A DNA stretch of 64,000 nt from Centrapalus pauciflorus (Eukaryota; Streptophyta; Magnoliopsida; Asterales; Asteraceae): contig JAANYP010002051.1 in NCBI GenBank assembly GCA_020465985.1, positions 696,001 to 760,000 on the forward strand, given 5' to 3'. A program made the position numbers and the translations under genes. The notes below the pieces were generated by a model. It saw only the letters and a program-made list of their open reading frames with translations. It had not been told where the DNA came from and ran no database searches. Below, one piece after another: positions 34,692 to 46,659 of the stretch. Every line of letters starts with the position of its first letter. The stretch's first letter is position 1.

Positions 34692-35593
34692 GGTACAAGC
34701 ATTTCCTCAAACGAATGGTGTGCAGAAAATATTTCAACTATTAGGATTAAGATCAAGTAGGAGACAATCCATGTTATATAGGTTCAAATCATTAAACAAA
34801 TGGGTACAAAACATGATATCTAACAAAATTAAACACGTCATGAAATTGGAAAACGCAATGTGCAGCATCAGTTTCTCATAGAATAAGATTTTTGTTTAAA
34901 AAGTTACTATCAACTTGTCATAATTTGATTGTAATCTAGACGAACCCGATCTTGATCCTTCAAATGCTTCTGTTTATAACCAATTAAATAAAATTAGTTG
35001 AAACTTGAAAGCACATAGAATTGGAATAATAAAATATGAGTTTGGTGGTTTCTTCTTTGCCTTATTCACGACCTCAAGGTAGAACTGCTCGAACCATTCA
35101 TATATAGTAGTAGCAGCAAGGAAACCAAACCCTTTAACAATGGTAATGACTTCGAACGGCAACTCACCCTCATACCTAAACAACAATTGAAAACGAAAAC
35201 CTGAAAAGAAATCGAACCCTTTAACAATGGTAGTGACTTCGAACGACAACTCACCCTCATATACCTAAAGAACATCTGAAAAATAAAACCTTCAATGATG
35301 ATTGAGCTACACCTAAAACTTCCGATTTGAACCAGAAAACATTTAACCTTTGAACCCATCGATCTAAACCCGAAACCTTCAACCATGATACCGAAACCCT
35401 CGACATTCAAACACATCGTTTTGCTTGCAATTGAATTTCAATTTAGCACCATTGGTTGTCGAAGATGATGGTTAGACCTCGATTTAAACTTCAAATTAAT
35501 GCAAGGAGGAAAGATGACGGCAGTTGCATTGAAAAATTGAGATGGGTGCTGCTATAAGAGAGCAATGATGGCCGCATGGTGCTATTAGGAGAG

Positions 35594-36191
35594 TAGGGGT
35601 GTGCAAAAAAACCAAAACCGAAAAAAATCGAAAAACCGAAACCGAAAATCCAAACCATTTGGTTTGGACTTTGGTTTGGACGATAGATTTTCTAAAACTG
35701 AAAATTTTGGTTCGGTTTCGGTTTTGTCATACACAAAAACCGAAAAACTCCATACCGAAACGAAAGTTATATAAATATTAAAACTTTGTTACTTTGAATA
35801 TTTTTTTATTCTTATTGAGAAATTTTTTAGTGATTCGTTCATTAGATTATTGGCTTTTATTTTATTTTTCTCTTTTAATAACCATTTCATATGTTTTGTT
35901 TTGTTTTTTTAAGCCTAGATTTTATCTTTTATTGAATTTGTGCAATAATTAAATTTATTATTGTTAAACGTACTAATATACAATAGGTTTCATGAATGAA
36001 GAAAAAAATTTATGAAATATAAAAGATTAAATTAAAAAACCGAAATCCGAACCGAAAAACCAAAGTTCAAACCGAAAATCCGAAAACCGAAAAAAACCAA
36101 ATGGTTTGGTTTCTAAAATCCAAAACCGAAAGTTTTGGTTTGGATATTGGTTTTAAAGAAAACCTATCCAAACCGCATTTTGCTTACCCCT
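35594..36191. mobile_element. hAT-type MITE rich in AAACCGAAAA
   Basis: Termini TAGGGGTGTGCAAAA and TTTTGCTTACCCCTA. One arm is CCGAAAACCGAAA-like and the other carries its complement GGTTTGG. Flanks share GAGAG. The frame at 35599-35781 is simple-sequence. Confidence 0.7.
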
Positions 36192-36419
36192 AAGAGAGAG
36201 GAAGCACAATTCTAAAAAAGCTAAAGGAAAAAGAGTTGTTGAAAGGAAAAAAAAAGCTTATAAACAGTCATTGTGAACAGCTTGAAAACAGTGCAATTCC
36301 CCTGGGATTTTATATATAGTAATGGCCTTTTTTTATAATTATTGCACAGGGTCTCCAAATCTAAGTGACGGCCCTGTTCGGCTCGGTTTTCCGGTTTTGT
36401 TTGAACACCCCTAGCAAGA

Positions 36420-37454
36420 GCATGTAAAAAGTCTTAAAACAATACTTGAGCGATAGAATGCTTGCAACATGCAACTTGAGATTAATTAATATACTAATTT
36501 AGCTTTATAAAACTTTCAACAGAATAAATGGCTACTACTTTATTCAAAAAGGGTGAGATCCACCCTGGGGTTCCTCCACCTTGCGACTGGTTAATAATAG
36601 TACTGGTAATTGTCCTCATAGTTCAATAAGTTTGAGAAGTGTTCTTTATTTCTTACACATAATTACATTGAAAGTCGGTAACTTATGTCTTATTATGAGT
36701 TCAAAATTAGTACTGTTGTTTATGGACTGTGACGGGTATATGACGATTCAAAAGGCAAAAGACATGATAGAAAGCTTTTAACTTTTTCTAATTTAACAGC
36801 AAAGAAGAATTTTATAATAAAAAGCTAGTTAGAAGACACAGAAGCACTGGATAGACATATTGGCTGCATGCCAAAAGATCTATGCATCACCTATTACATC
36901 GCTTACTAATCCGATAGAATGAAAAATTTTGGACCTTGACGTTATAATCAGCGCTGCGTTAGTGGGATTTGATGCATTAAACACCTTATTCATGATTCAT
37001 GGTGCCAAAACAGCAATGCACCGATCAAGGTTTAATTTTAAGCATGGCATTCTTGATTAGTCTTTATCCATTAATTAATTAATTAAGTATCCTGATCGAC
37101 ATGAGACATCTAGCCATCCTACTGTAAGTATCATAATGCATACATGTATGTCTATGACTGATAATCGATGTAAACTTGGATAGAAATTTATAGTGTAAAA
37201 TTCTCTTTTTGTAAACTATATTGCAACCCAAATTAATAAGTGTCAAGGGTTACACAAAATTTGTTCGGGGTTACAAAAATTCCTACAATTCTGTTCTTGG
37301 CAGAAATTAAAGATCAAAAAGCCCAATGATTAACTGTTTGGGAGTGAAAACGACGGTTAATTTTGGAGGGAATCAGCTGCCTGCTGTTCAAGGTGTATCG
37401 AAAACTTAAGTAGCAAAGTTAAAGGTTAACAGTTAAAGTTCATAGCATACAACC
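36420..37454. other. Intergenic, no feature recognised
   Basis: AT-rich; no repeat boundary or exon assigned. Confidence 0.35.
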
Positions 37455-37457
37455 TTA

Positions 37458-38257
37458 TGGGGTGTTTGGTATTTTGATGGAATGGAATCATAAGCTAACT
37501 TTTTTGTGATACGACAAGAGTCCTGATTCTCGATTATCGATTAGAGGGAGTAGTAAATGGAATATAGTGTAAATTTCATTTCTCTAATTTTCTTACCAAC
37601 TTGGAGAGAATCAGAAAGATAGAAACAAAATGAAGTTTTATTGTATTGTCTTTATTTCAATGTCATGTGTAACTATCATTGGTTAAAATCTATATCTTAT
37701 AATAAATGAGAACACATTTGTCCACGTGTATTCTTTTTTTCCCGCCAAAACTTCCTTAATTAACTCCTCCATTATGCTTTCATGTCTTATCTGAATGCAT
37801 CTATCCTTCAATGTCATTTCTTTCCTTAATTAACTCATACATTACTTTTATGTTTATTTTATGATTTAAAATAGTTGTTGATTTGTAGCCGTAATACTTT
37901 GGGTGGTCTATTATTTAGTTTGTCAATATTTTTTAATATTGTAGTTTATTAAAACAATATATTTCAAGCAATCTCGTGTATTACACGGGTATATATACTA
38001 TATTATAACAAAGCAAAACAATTTATGTCATATGTCACTTGTACAATGCAAGAAAAAAATTTCCCATCTCTTTTTCCAAATTTAATACCTTAATTTAAAT
38101 GCATTAAATTCTGATTTTATTTTTTCATTAATTAATTAGTAATAAATTAGATTTTATAACGTATTAAATTAATATTTACCTAAATTAAATATCTATTATT
38201 ATTATCCATAGTAATCATAATTAGATCCACATGTAGAAATTTGAATTAGTTGTGGAA

Positions 38258-38315
<58 letters not shown>

Positions 38316-38619
38316 ATAAAGAAAAATATCAAGTGTCACGTGTCATCAATACGTTTCACCAAAAAAGATGATTACAACTTATAATTATAAAAAATAAAAG
38401 ATAAATACAATTTATTATTTTTAAAAATAATAAATATACTCTATTTTTAATTTCATAAATAATAAAAGATAAACACGATTATTATTTTTGTATGTTTTTA
38501 TTTTTACTTATATACATTTTATATAAATAAGTTTAATTAAAAATATCCACGTAATACGTGGGTCATAAACTAGTAATTTATAAATTAATTTCATTTCATT
38601 TTATCGTACCAAACCTCCA
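37458..38619. mobile_element. Tourist-like MITE split by Helitron
   Basis: Left TGGGGTGTTTGGTATTTTGA and right the complement of TGGAGGTTTGGTACGATAAA, with TTA on both sides (37455-37457, 38620-38622). Excluding 37689-38573 leaves a MITE of under 300 bp. Confidence 0.6.
37689..38573 (+). mobile_element. Non-autonomous Helitron (possibly composite)
   Basis: 5' TCTATATCTTATAATAAATG after A; 3' hairpin CCACGTAATACGTGG, then GTCATAAACTAG before T. Inside, TGTATTACACGGG at about 37976-37989 and the 5'-like starts near 37990 and 38309 (followed by CACTTGT / GTCACGTGTC) suggest two or three Helitrons inserted end to end. An ATT microsatellite lies at 38262-38310. Confidence 0.6.
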
Positions 38620-38639
38620 TTATCTAGTTAACAGTACAT

Positions 38640-39690
<1,051 letters not shown>

Positions 39691-39750
39691 TATACGTGCG
39701 TAGTTGCAACTCGTGTCTCCTAACTCGTATATTTACGGCAATATACTAAA

Positions 39751-40140
39751 TCTTTATATATTATTAAAACAAATTGTGTCTTACCACATGTCACACTCTC
39801 TTCTTCATCCAAAAATTTGTTTGCTTCCATTTTTACATATCTTACTAATTTATTGATTATAAGAAACATAAAAAGAATTTAAATACTTTTCTTTCTAGTC
39901 CATCGTATTAGTAAAGAAACATTTTTACAAATTCAAAATATTCCAATGTTATTATTAAAATTATTTTTATACAACAGTAGTATAATATTTTACTGTTTAT
40001 TTTTGGGTTTATATGAAAAAAAAAACAATATTTTTTACGTTTTTCTTTTTTTGCGTTTTCATCCCTTCATTTTATTTTATTTGTTTCCAAAAAGTTCTCA
40101 AGTTAATTTTTTTCTTTTTGGTTCAGTGAAATTTGGCTAT
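39751..40140 (+). mobile_element. Helitron 5' end-like segment
   Basis: TCTTTATATATTATTAAAAC following A, then CCACATGTCACACTC, matches the 5' pattern of the Helitrons at 37689 and 55248. No 3' hairpin-CTAG end was found; the extent is a guess. 40140-40775 is otherwise unremarkable. Confidence 0.3.
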
Positions 40141-40775
40141 TAGATACCAGTGGTCTGTTTTTTAAAAAGTCGGTTTACCAATTATAACTAGACTCCAATA
40201 GTCAAATTTCACAAAACTACGAAAATAAGAAAATTAGTGTTGTTAAGATAGACTATGTTATAGTGACGGTTTCAACCGCTTTAGTTGTTGAATGGAAAGT
40301 TAACCTGTCTTATCCAGTTGATTTCCTCCGGAAAGCAATACACACACACAAACGAATTTAACAATCAAAAATCTAACACAATTCTTGTGTACTACTACAT
40401 AACAAAATTTGCTTACCCGGTTAGGCCAAATGATTGTTGTTATTGAAAAGTGAAGTACACGATTACAACAACATCCAAATGATTCCCTAGTTTATTTCTG
40501 TTTTACATCCTGAGTTTTCTAACACATTAGGCATTAGTATGAATTCATTGCATATATTGTTGGAATGCAGACTTAAATATCAATTATATGTAGTAATTGA
40601 AGAAGCAACTTTCCATAAAGAAAACTGCATTTAGATCCTGTTCGCAGCTGTAACTTGATACAAACAGATTTCCATGATTTAAAAGCATTATGCAAACAGT
40701 TTCATTCATATTCTTCCAATTCCAATTCAAAGATTCAGGTCATTCAACTCCAGTGACATGATCTTCCTCATGCGA

Positions 40776-43700
40776 TTATAATGGATTCCTGTTCACATCT
40801 TTGTAGAGCAAATAGCGTGTGGGAATTTTACCAAGGGCAGCATACCTGCACACAAGATTTCAAACTATAATGAAATCTGCTTGAGGTACAATTAACAGGG
40901 GTGATTTGATGACATCCAGAAAGTTTCTTACCACTGAGGCACAAATGGAGCCATCCAAATCGCATCCCCAGCCTCAACCGGATACCTATGTTACACAAAT
41001 TAAAACAATGAGGCCTTTCTAAAGTATGCATGATGGTGATGACATTGGATGATGTTTGCTTTGAATTTCATTCATCTGTTTTTTAGTGTTTTCCTCGTTC
41101 AATTGAACATGTGTTTTCAACCGTTGAACTTACCAGCTATCACCCAGGCGATAAATGCCTTGTCCCTCTAGAAGTAACAAACCATGCTGGTTATAATGGA
41201 CTTCCTGTCGGAAAAAACAAACAAAAAAGGGGCATGTTATCGTATTTCAGCCTTGTCAAAGTTTTTAAGTTTAAGAATTAGTACTATTTAACCTATAAAA
41301 AGTAATGGAATACCTTTACATTGAGAAATTCGCCAGGTTGGAAGTCCATGATCTGCATGATTACAATTTTCAGAATTTTTGGAAGGCTTAATTTACTAGC
41401 TAAGAACAAAGCGCCTGTGATGTCACTATCAGCTCTGTGTTCAAAAGCAATTACTATAAGCTATTTGCGATGTTATTTATGGTCCTCAAGTTTTATCTGT
41501 TTTGTCTTGTTAACAGGCGTATTAGTACTCACGTTAAACAATAGGTAAAATCAAGCAATAAAACTTTTTGGGATGAAGGAAACAGCCATCTTTGCAGTTT
41601 ATGAGTGCAAAACATATCAAAGTAAACAGTAATATTTTTATAGCCTAAACTTGTGACTTACATGAATGTTGAAGTCATAAGGCAGGGATGTCGGAAGAAG
41701 CTTCCGCAATTGGAATACCTGATATTGAAAGAAAAAACAAGTTACAAGATACAGCGAGACATTTAATTGATCCATTACAAGCACGTCAAACTGATCAAGC
41801 CAGGTGTTGATAACCAGTAGATGAAAACACTAACAATACTAATAGAAATATCAAATAACACACCCTCTAGTCCCAAAAGAGAGTCATCCTTGAACTAAGA
41901 ACTGGAGTTTTCTTTTACAATCTCACTCAATTAAATAAAATCGAACATGGTTATACCAAGCAGATCGTTACAAGTAGATACCTCTCCAGGGGTGTCAAGA
42001 AGTGGCTGCTGATCAGTGGAGCCAACTATTGGCTCTGGAATATGATCTTCCAGGTACGCATACCTACAGAATAGTTTGAGACTTTTTAGTATAAGATAAG
42101 CTTATAAGCTTCTCATAGAAATGGATTATATAAAGTTCATGTTTGGAGTCCAGAACTATTTCTGGAGTGGTGAAATTACTCAATAGGCAGTTAGGCACGA
42201 AAGATATTATGTAGCGTGAAAGTTAGGAATAATGTACCTTCTTTCAAATACCACGAGTGTAGCAGATTCTAGACTTTCAAACATATGCGCTGAATTAGGA
42301 GGTAGGTAAGCGTACGAATCTACCTACAATCCAACGACGAATTTAATTAGTTAATAATAAATCTACCAGTGTCAAATGCAGCAATATTCATGATACAGAG
42401 AGTGTAAAATAAGTGATAATATGGTACAGATTTTAGAGGTATTAGGTTAGATATAAACAAATAGAAGTAATAGGTTTGACCCTAAAAATAAATGACTTTC
42501 ATAATATATCATGTTCAGCAAGAGCAAGTACATTTCAGGAAACTTCGTAAGAGTCAAGTCACAGATATGAATTAGAAAAAACATTCAAACTGCATATGAT
42601 AGTCTAAATGGTCTTTGAGTGCGAGTGACGCCATCAGCAAACTCACAAATGATAGTAATTGTAACATAGCATATTCAAACACAGAAAAAAGATGAGTGCT
42701 GAAACATAGGATTGCTGTCGCACCTTATATTAGGATTACTATCATATCTTATATTAGGATTACTATCCTATCTTATATTAGTCTCCCTCGTGAAAATATA
42801 TATATAAAAGGACAGAGAACAACGATTCATGGTTTGACTTTAAGAAACTAAAGTCAAAGATAGTATTTGACTATTTTCAACCTCAAAATAGATACAAGTT
42901 CCTATTCCATATTAATGTACATATTAGATTAAAAACTATAAGGTAAATGGTGAAAGATAGAACAAATGTAGAATAGTACTACTTTAAAATCGTAAAAAAA
43001 AGGGCTTATATGCATTTATGTTATATTCTTCATGGATTGCCCTTTCTCTGTCAATTTTATAACATACAAGACAATTCAAATTCTCGCAAAAAGTTCAACA
43101 CACTCAAACAATCACACATTGTCGATATCTGAGAAGGTTAAAATAACATCAAACAATACAATAGACACAGATAGTAAAATCCTTACTGCATCAAAATGAA
43201 TCGCAAAAAAGACAATTTCAATATCAAGAGGGTTTGTTTACCGTCAGTGTTTGTCCAATGCCAGAAGCATTAGTGAGTGTCACCAAACCTTGAACCACAA
43301 ATACAAACCTGAATCATAAAAAATGAACAAAAATAAAATTGACTTTAGTCAAAACTATGATTTTAAAGTAACTTGCTTTTAGTTACAAACCGAGGGAAAC
43401 TTGAATACCTCTCGACATGCATCGGAGGGACAGCTGATCTTGAACTTTCTGCACACATGAAACCAACCTTTCAGCTCATAAGAAAATTGATGATCATTTA
43501 TGACCGACTGCCTGAATACTAATCACAAAAATAAGTATAAATGCACCTTGCATCTTTGCTATATACATAACGAAATGCGCACCCATGGCGGGCGACACCA
43601 AATACGCCCCCAGTGTGTTGGTCCTATCAAATTGAATATCATGAGAAGCTTCATTACATAAAAAAAAACAAAAAGCAAACACAGATTCTCAAGGCATAGA

Positions 43701-44157
43701 AACATACCAATCAGGCAAGGGACTAAAAACATGACTTTCAGGAGTGATTAAAGCATGATCACTCCTATACACACTTCGAGTAAACCCCGGTAAATCTGTC
43801 CTACATCAAATACCCATAAATAATCATTTAACCCAAATACCAAATACAATATGACCAAGTAACCCGTAAATCCTAGAGTAATTTATATATTTATAAATAT
43901 ACAAATAAAAGCAAATACAGACACATTTACACACAGAAAGAGAAAATTAAAAAAAAATAATCTGCTGTCTTTGGTTGATATTTCTGAAATTAAACAGAGC
44001 ACGGACCTTTCAGATGAGAAGGTGAGAGAGTAGGATTGGTTACTTTTGAATAAAGAGGTTGTGCGTTAGAATCGGAATTAATTAGTGATGGTGCAGAGCA
44101 AAACCCTTCTTCCGTAACGGCAACAGCGATATTGAGAAAACCTGTGTTCAGATACAT
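40776..44157 (-). CDS. UGLYAH: (S)-ureidoglycine aminohydrolase, complete, 12 exons
   Basis: Manganese bicupin enzyme of the ER that turns (S)-ureidoglycine into (S)-ureidoglycolate plus ammonia, between allantoate amidohydrolase and ureidoglycolate amidohydrolase in purine nitrogen recycling. Exons (minus strand): 44157-44007, 43795-43708, 43623-43547, 43448-43409, 43308-43242, 42323-42238, 42063-41982, 41718-41662, 41352-41314, 41204-41134, 40985-40932, 40845-40776. All junctions are GT-AG and phases agree, giving 293 residues, near the 298 of Arabidopsis. Landmarks are LPGFTRSVYRSDHALITPES, TNTLGAYLVSP, MDFQPGEFLNVKEVHYNQHG and the C-terminus LLYKDVNRNPL. Metal ligands match: Glu230, His232, His236 and Gln270, each offset by five from the residues I recall for the Arabidopsis structure. 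The N-terminus (MYLNTGFLNIAVAV) is a weak signal peptide. A TGA lies in frame just upstream, so this is the first usable ATG. Not flanked by related genes. Confidence 0.95.
42724..42781. repeat. Short tandem repeat in UGLYAH intron 5
   Basis: Three copies of a unit of about 25 bp with TTATATTAGGATTACTATC, inside the largest intron (42324-43241). Confidence 0.75.
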
Positions 44158-44660
44158 CAAATTCAATCAAAGTTAACATAGCAAAACAAGAAAGAAAGAT
44201 GTGTTCTTTCGAGGGTTTACATAAAACAGTGGATAGAAGCAAGAAATATTTTGCAGGAAATGCTGAAAAAGATTGCATGTTTCTGCACTTTGGAAAACTT
44301 TTGTTTCTAAAGTGCTTTCTCCTTCTTCTTGGACTCTTGGCAAAAGAAGAAGACGGGTGCCCAATATTTTATCGTTTGTGCTTTGTGGTCTGTACATGTT
44401 AATATATTAGCCTTTTGGGGGACGAGTCAGCAAAAAGTGTGTGAAACAAAAATTGAATGGCTTTCCCTGTTTCCCAGATATACCTCTACAGAAATGCAGA
44501 CTTAACCCCTTTGTTTTCATTCGATTATTTAAAAAAATTTCATTAAAACCTTGAGATATAAATGACAAATCCAATTTTAGCTTAAACTAAAATCTCAATT
44601 TCAATGTTCATATATATATATATAAATTTCTTAAAAAGTATGCAATGAAGTAATATTTTC
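44158..44660 (-). promoter_or_regulatory. UGLYAH upstream region (presumed promoter/5' UTR)
   Basis: Compact, less repetitive DNA upstream of the minus-strand start. It contains an overlapping upstream frame beginning at ATG 44278 (another ATG at 44179) that runs past the UGLYAH start in the +1 frame to 44078; its first residues MQSFSAFPAKYFLLLSTVLC look like a signal peptide. No confident TATA box assigned. Confidence 0.35.
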
Positions 44661-45074
44661 AGGATGTATTTGGTACAGAGAATGAAATTGCTGAGAAAGC
44701 GAATTGGTCCAGAGAAAGAGAATTAATTCATCTGTTTGGTTAGGAAGAGAGATTTCAACAGAGAAATGTAACAGGAATTCATGTCTTTTGTTTCGTACAA
44801 CAGAGAATTCAACAAAGCGTTCTATAATTAAACATTTTATTGTTTGCAATCATAATTATTTTGTAAAAATTCTTAATTCAAACCCAAAAAAATACTAATA
44901 ATTAAACATTTCATTGATCAAAAAAATTACCAACATAATTTAACCCAAAAAATATTAAATAAAATACTACAATTTATTTTAAAACAAAACAAAGTACTAC
45001 AATTTGATTCAACCAAAACAAGGTCATTCAATTTGTGAAACAATGAAACATAAATAGTAATCGAACCAAAATCA

Positions 45075-45145
45075 AATATCCAGATGGAATCAAACCATCA
45101 TCCTCCCATACGGACACTCTTACCAATCGAGCTAATGGATCTATG
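45075..45145 (-). repeat. tRNA-like SINE module
   Basis: Minus strand TTAGCTCGATTGGTAAGAGT (A box) and GGTTTGATTCC (B box) about 30 bp apart, with ATCCAT...ATGGAT-like ends. It looks tRNA-derived but lacks a consistent anticodon arm; SINE fragment or tRNA pseudogene. Confidence 0.45.
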
Positions 45146-45328
45146 TGTGTATTATCAACAATAGCAAAAACCATTTCCATTAAACATATGAGATATACAT
45201 GGAAATCATGTTTTAAAGAATATCAACGGGAGCATGAGTTGAAGGCATTGATGATACAAAATATTTCCACATTTTTATTAACTATTTCCAAACATCAAGT
45301 AACTGGACCAAAAAGCTTCATACACCTA

Positions 45329-45700
45329 GAGGGTGTTTGGATTTGCGTTTGAAAAAGTGTTGTGGCGTTTTAAAACTGATAATCAGATAATTGCTGTAAC
45401 AAAAAGTGCTGCAGGAAATGTAGTGTTTGGTTTAGCTTCTGCTTTTTGATATCATAATTATCAAATAATCAGTTTTTAATGTGTTTGGATTTGCGTTTTT
45501 ACTTGTAAAATGACCAAATAATCACTTATTAAGCAAATAAGCTACAATTTTTAACTTATGAAAAAGTGTGGTAGGACAAGCGCTAAACGCAAATAATCAC
45601 TTATTAACGTATGCAATCCAAACACTTTAAACCAATTATTTGCGTTATTGTAACGAAATAAGCTAATAATCACGTATATAACGCAAAACCAAACACCCTC
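45329..45700. mobile_element. Tourist/Harbinger-type MITE, 372 bp, copy 2
   Basis: GAGGGTGTTTGG termini and 3-bp duplication CTA (45326-45328, 45701-45703). Inverted relative to the copy at 32976-33347 and of identical length. Confidence 0.85.
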
Positions 45701-46449
45701 CTAATGTTCTAAAATCTGGATTATTATTCACTTGTGAAACAACTAGTTCTACAACATAACTGTGGTTCACTTGCAAAGAACACCCACAAAAGAAAGCAAA
45801 ACAACAAGAAAGTGCAATAAAAAAATTGCAATACAACACCAAAAAAATGAAAATAAACATAAATTGAAATAACATTTAACCAAGAATCCATAGCAACATA
45901 AAACAAGTTGTACAAGATGTCATTCAGCGTCATAAACTAACCACTTCCAAACCATTTTAACAATCTGATTCTACATATATGTAATCAACACAAATCAAGC
46001 ATAAATCACATATATGTGATTAACAATGAATATGAGATATTAATAACAATCAAGCATAAATTATTGACTGTGGTTAATACAAATTAAACATAAATATGAG
46101 ATATTAATAAATATAAAATCTGTGATACACACACACGCCGGAGACAGGGACACACACACCGGAACAGGAGGCCGTAGGAAGAGAAGGGGCCGCAAGAAGA
46201 GAGAGATAGAGAGAGTATGGAACGAGGTTGAGAGATGGATATACCTTGAGAAATTGGAGAGGAGAAACGATCATTGGAGGAGGCCGCTAGTCGAGAGAGA
46301 AGGCGTCGGTAGCAAGGTCGTCGGTCTAGAAGTGGGCCACCAGAGAACCGAACGCCGGAAGAAGGGAGGCACATCAGAGGAAGGGAGGCTGTGGGTTTGG
46401 AGAGAAAGAAGCATTGAAGATGGAGGGAAAGAACGAACGTCGTATGAGC

Positions 46450-46480
<31 letters not shown>

Positions 46481-46484
46481 GGGG
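46450..46484. repeat. T10-G25 homopolymer block
   Basis: A run of ten T then twenty-five G, followed by G-rich text to 46500. Highly unusual in this AT-rich window. Confidence 0.9.
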
Positions 46485-46659
46485 TGGAGGGGGGTGGGGA
46501 GTCCTAACTCTCCGTGTTTTTTCTTTCTAAGTCCCAGAGAAATAAAATGTCCAATTCTCCACATTTCTCCTTGAATGCGAGGGAATCGAAATCAAAGAAT
46601 AGGAAATGATTTAATTCTCATTTTTAGGATTCTCAACTCCAAACAAACATGAGAATTGA

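Larger units (their letters stand above)
33943..36413. mobile_element. hAT-type element hosting two further hAT MITEs
   Basis: Termini AGGTGTGCACG and its partner TTTGAACACCCCTA, with GCAAG(AG) on both sides (33938 and 36414). Repeated internal GGCCTTT..ATTATTGC..TCTAAGTGACG blocks occur near each end. It contains a (TA)n tract (34124-34183), two direct copies of an AACCCTTTAACAATGGTA unit (35137, 35216) and nested MITEs at 34476-34691 and 35594-36191. Frames on the minus strand across 34974-35416 come from that repeat and are not supported genes. Confidence 0.55.

Noticed and set aside
34974..35416. Minus-strand frames with repeated SCRSKSLPLLKG
   Set aside because: Arises from a duplicated AACCCTTTAACAATGGTA unit inside a hAT-type element; no start, intron or domain evidence.
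41321..41548. Plus-strand 75-residue frame
   Set aside because: Lies across an exon and intron of the minus-strand UGLYAH gene; antisense artefact.
46122..46574. 150-residue basic/Gly-rich frame
   Set aside because: Runs through a G25 homopolymer and purine-rich repeat in a nested transposon region; no domain visible.
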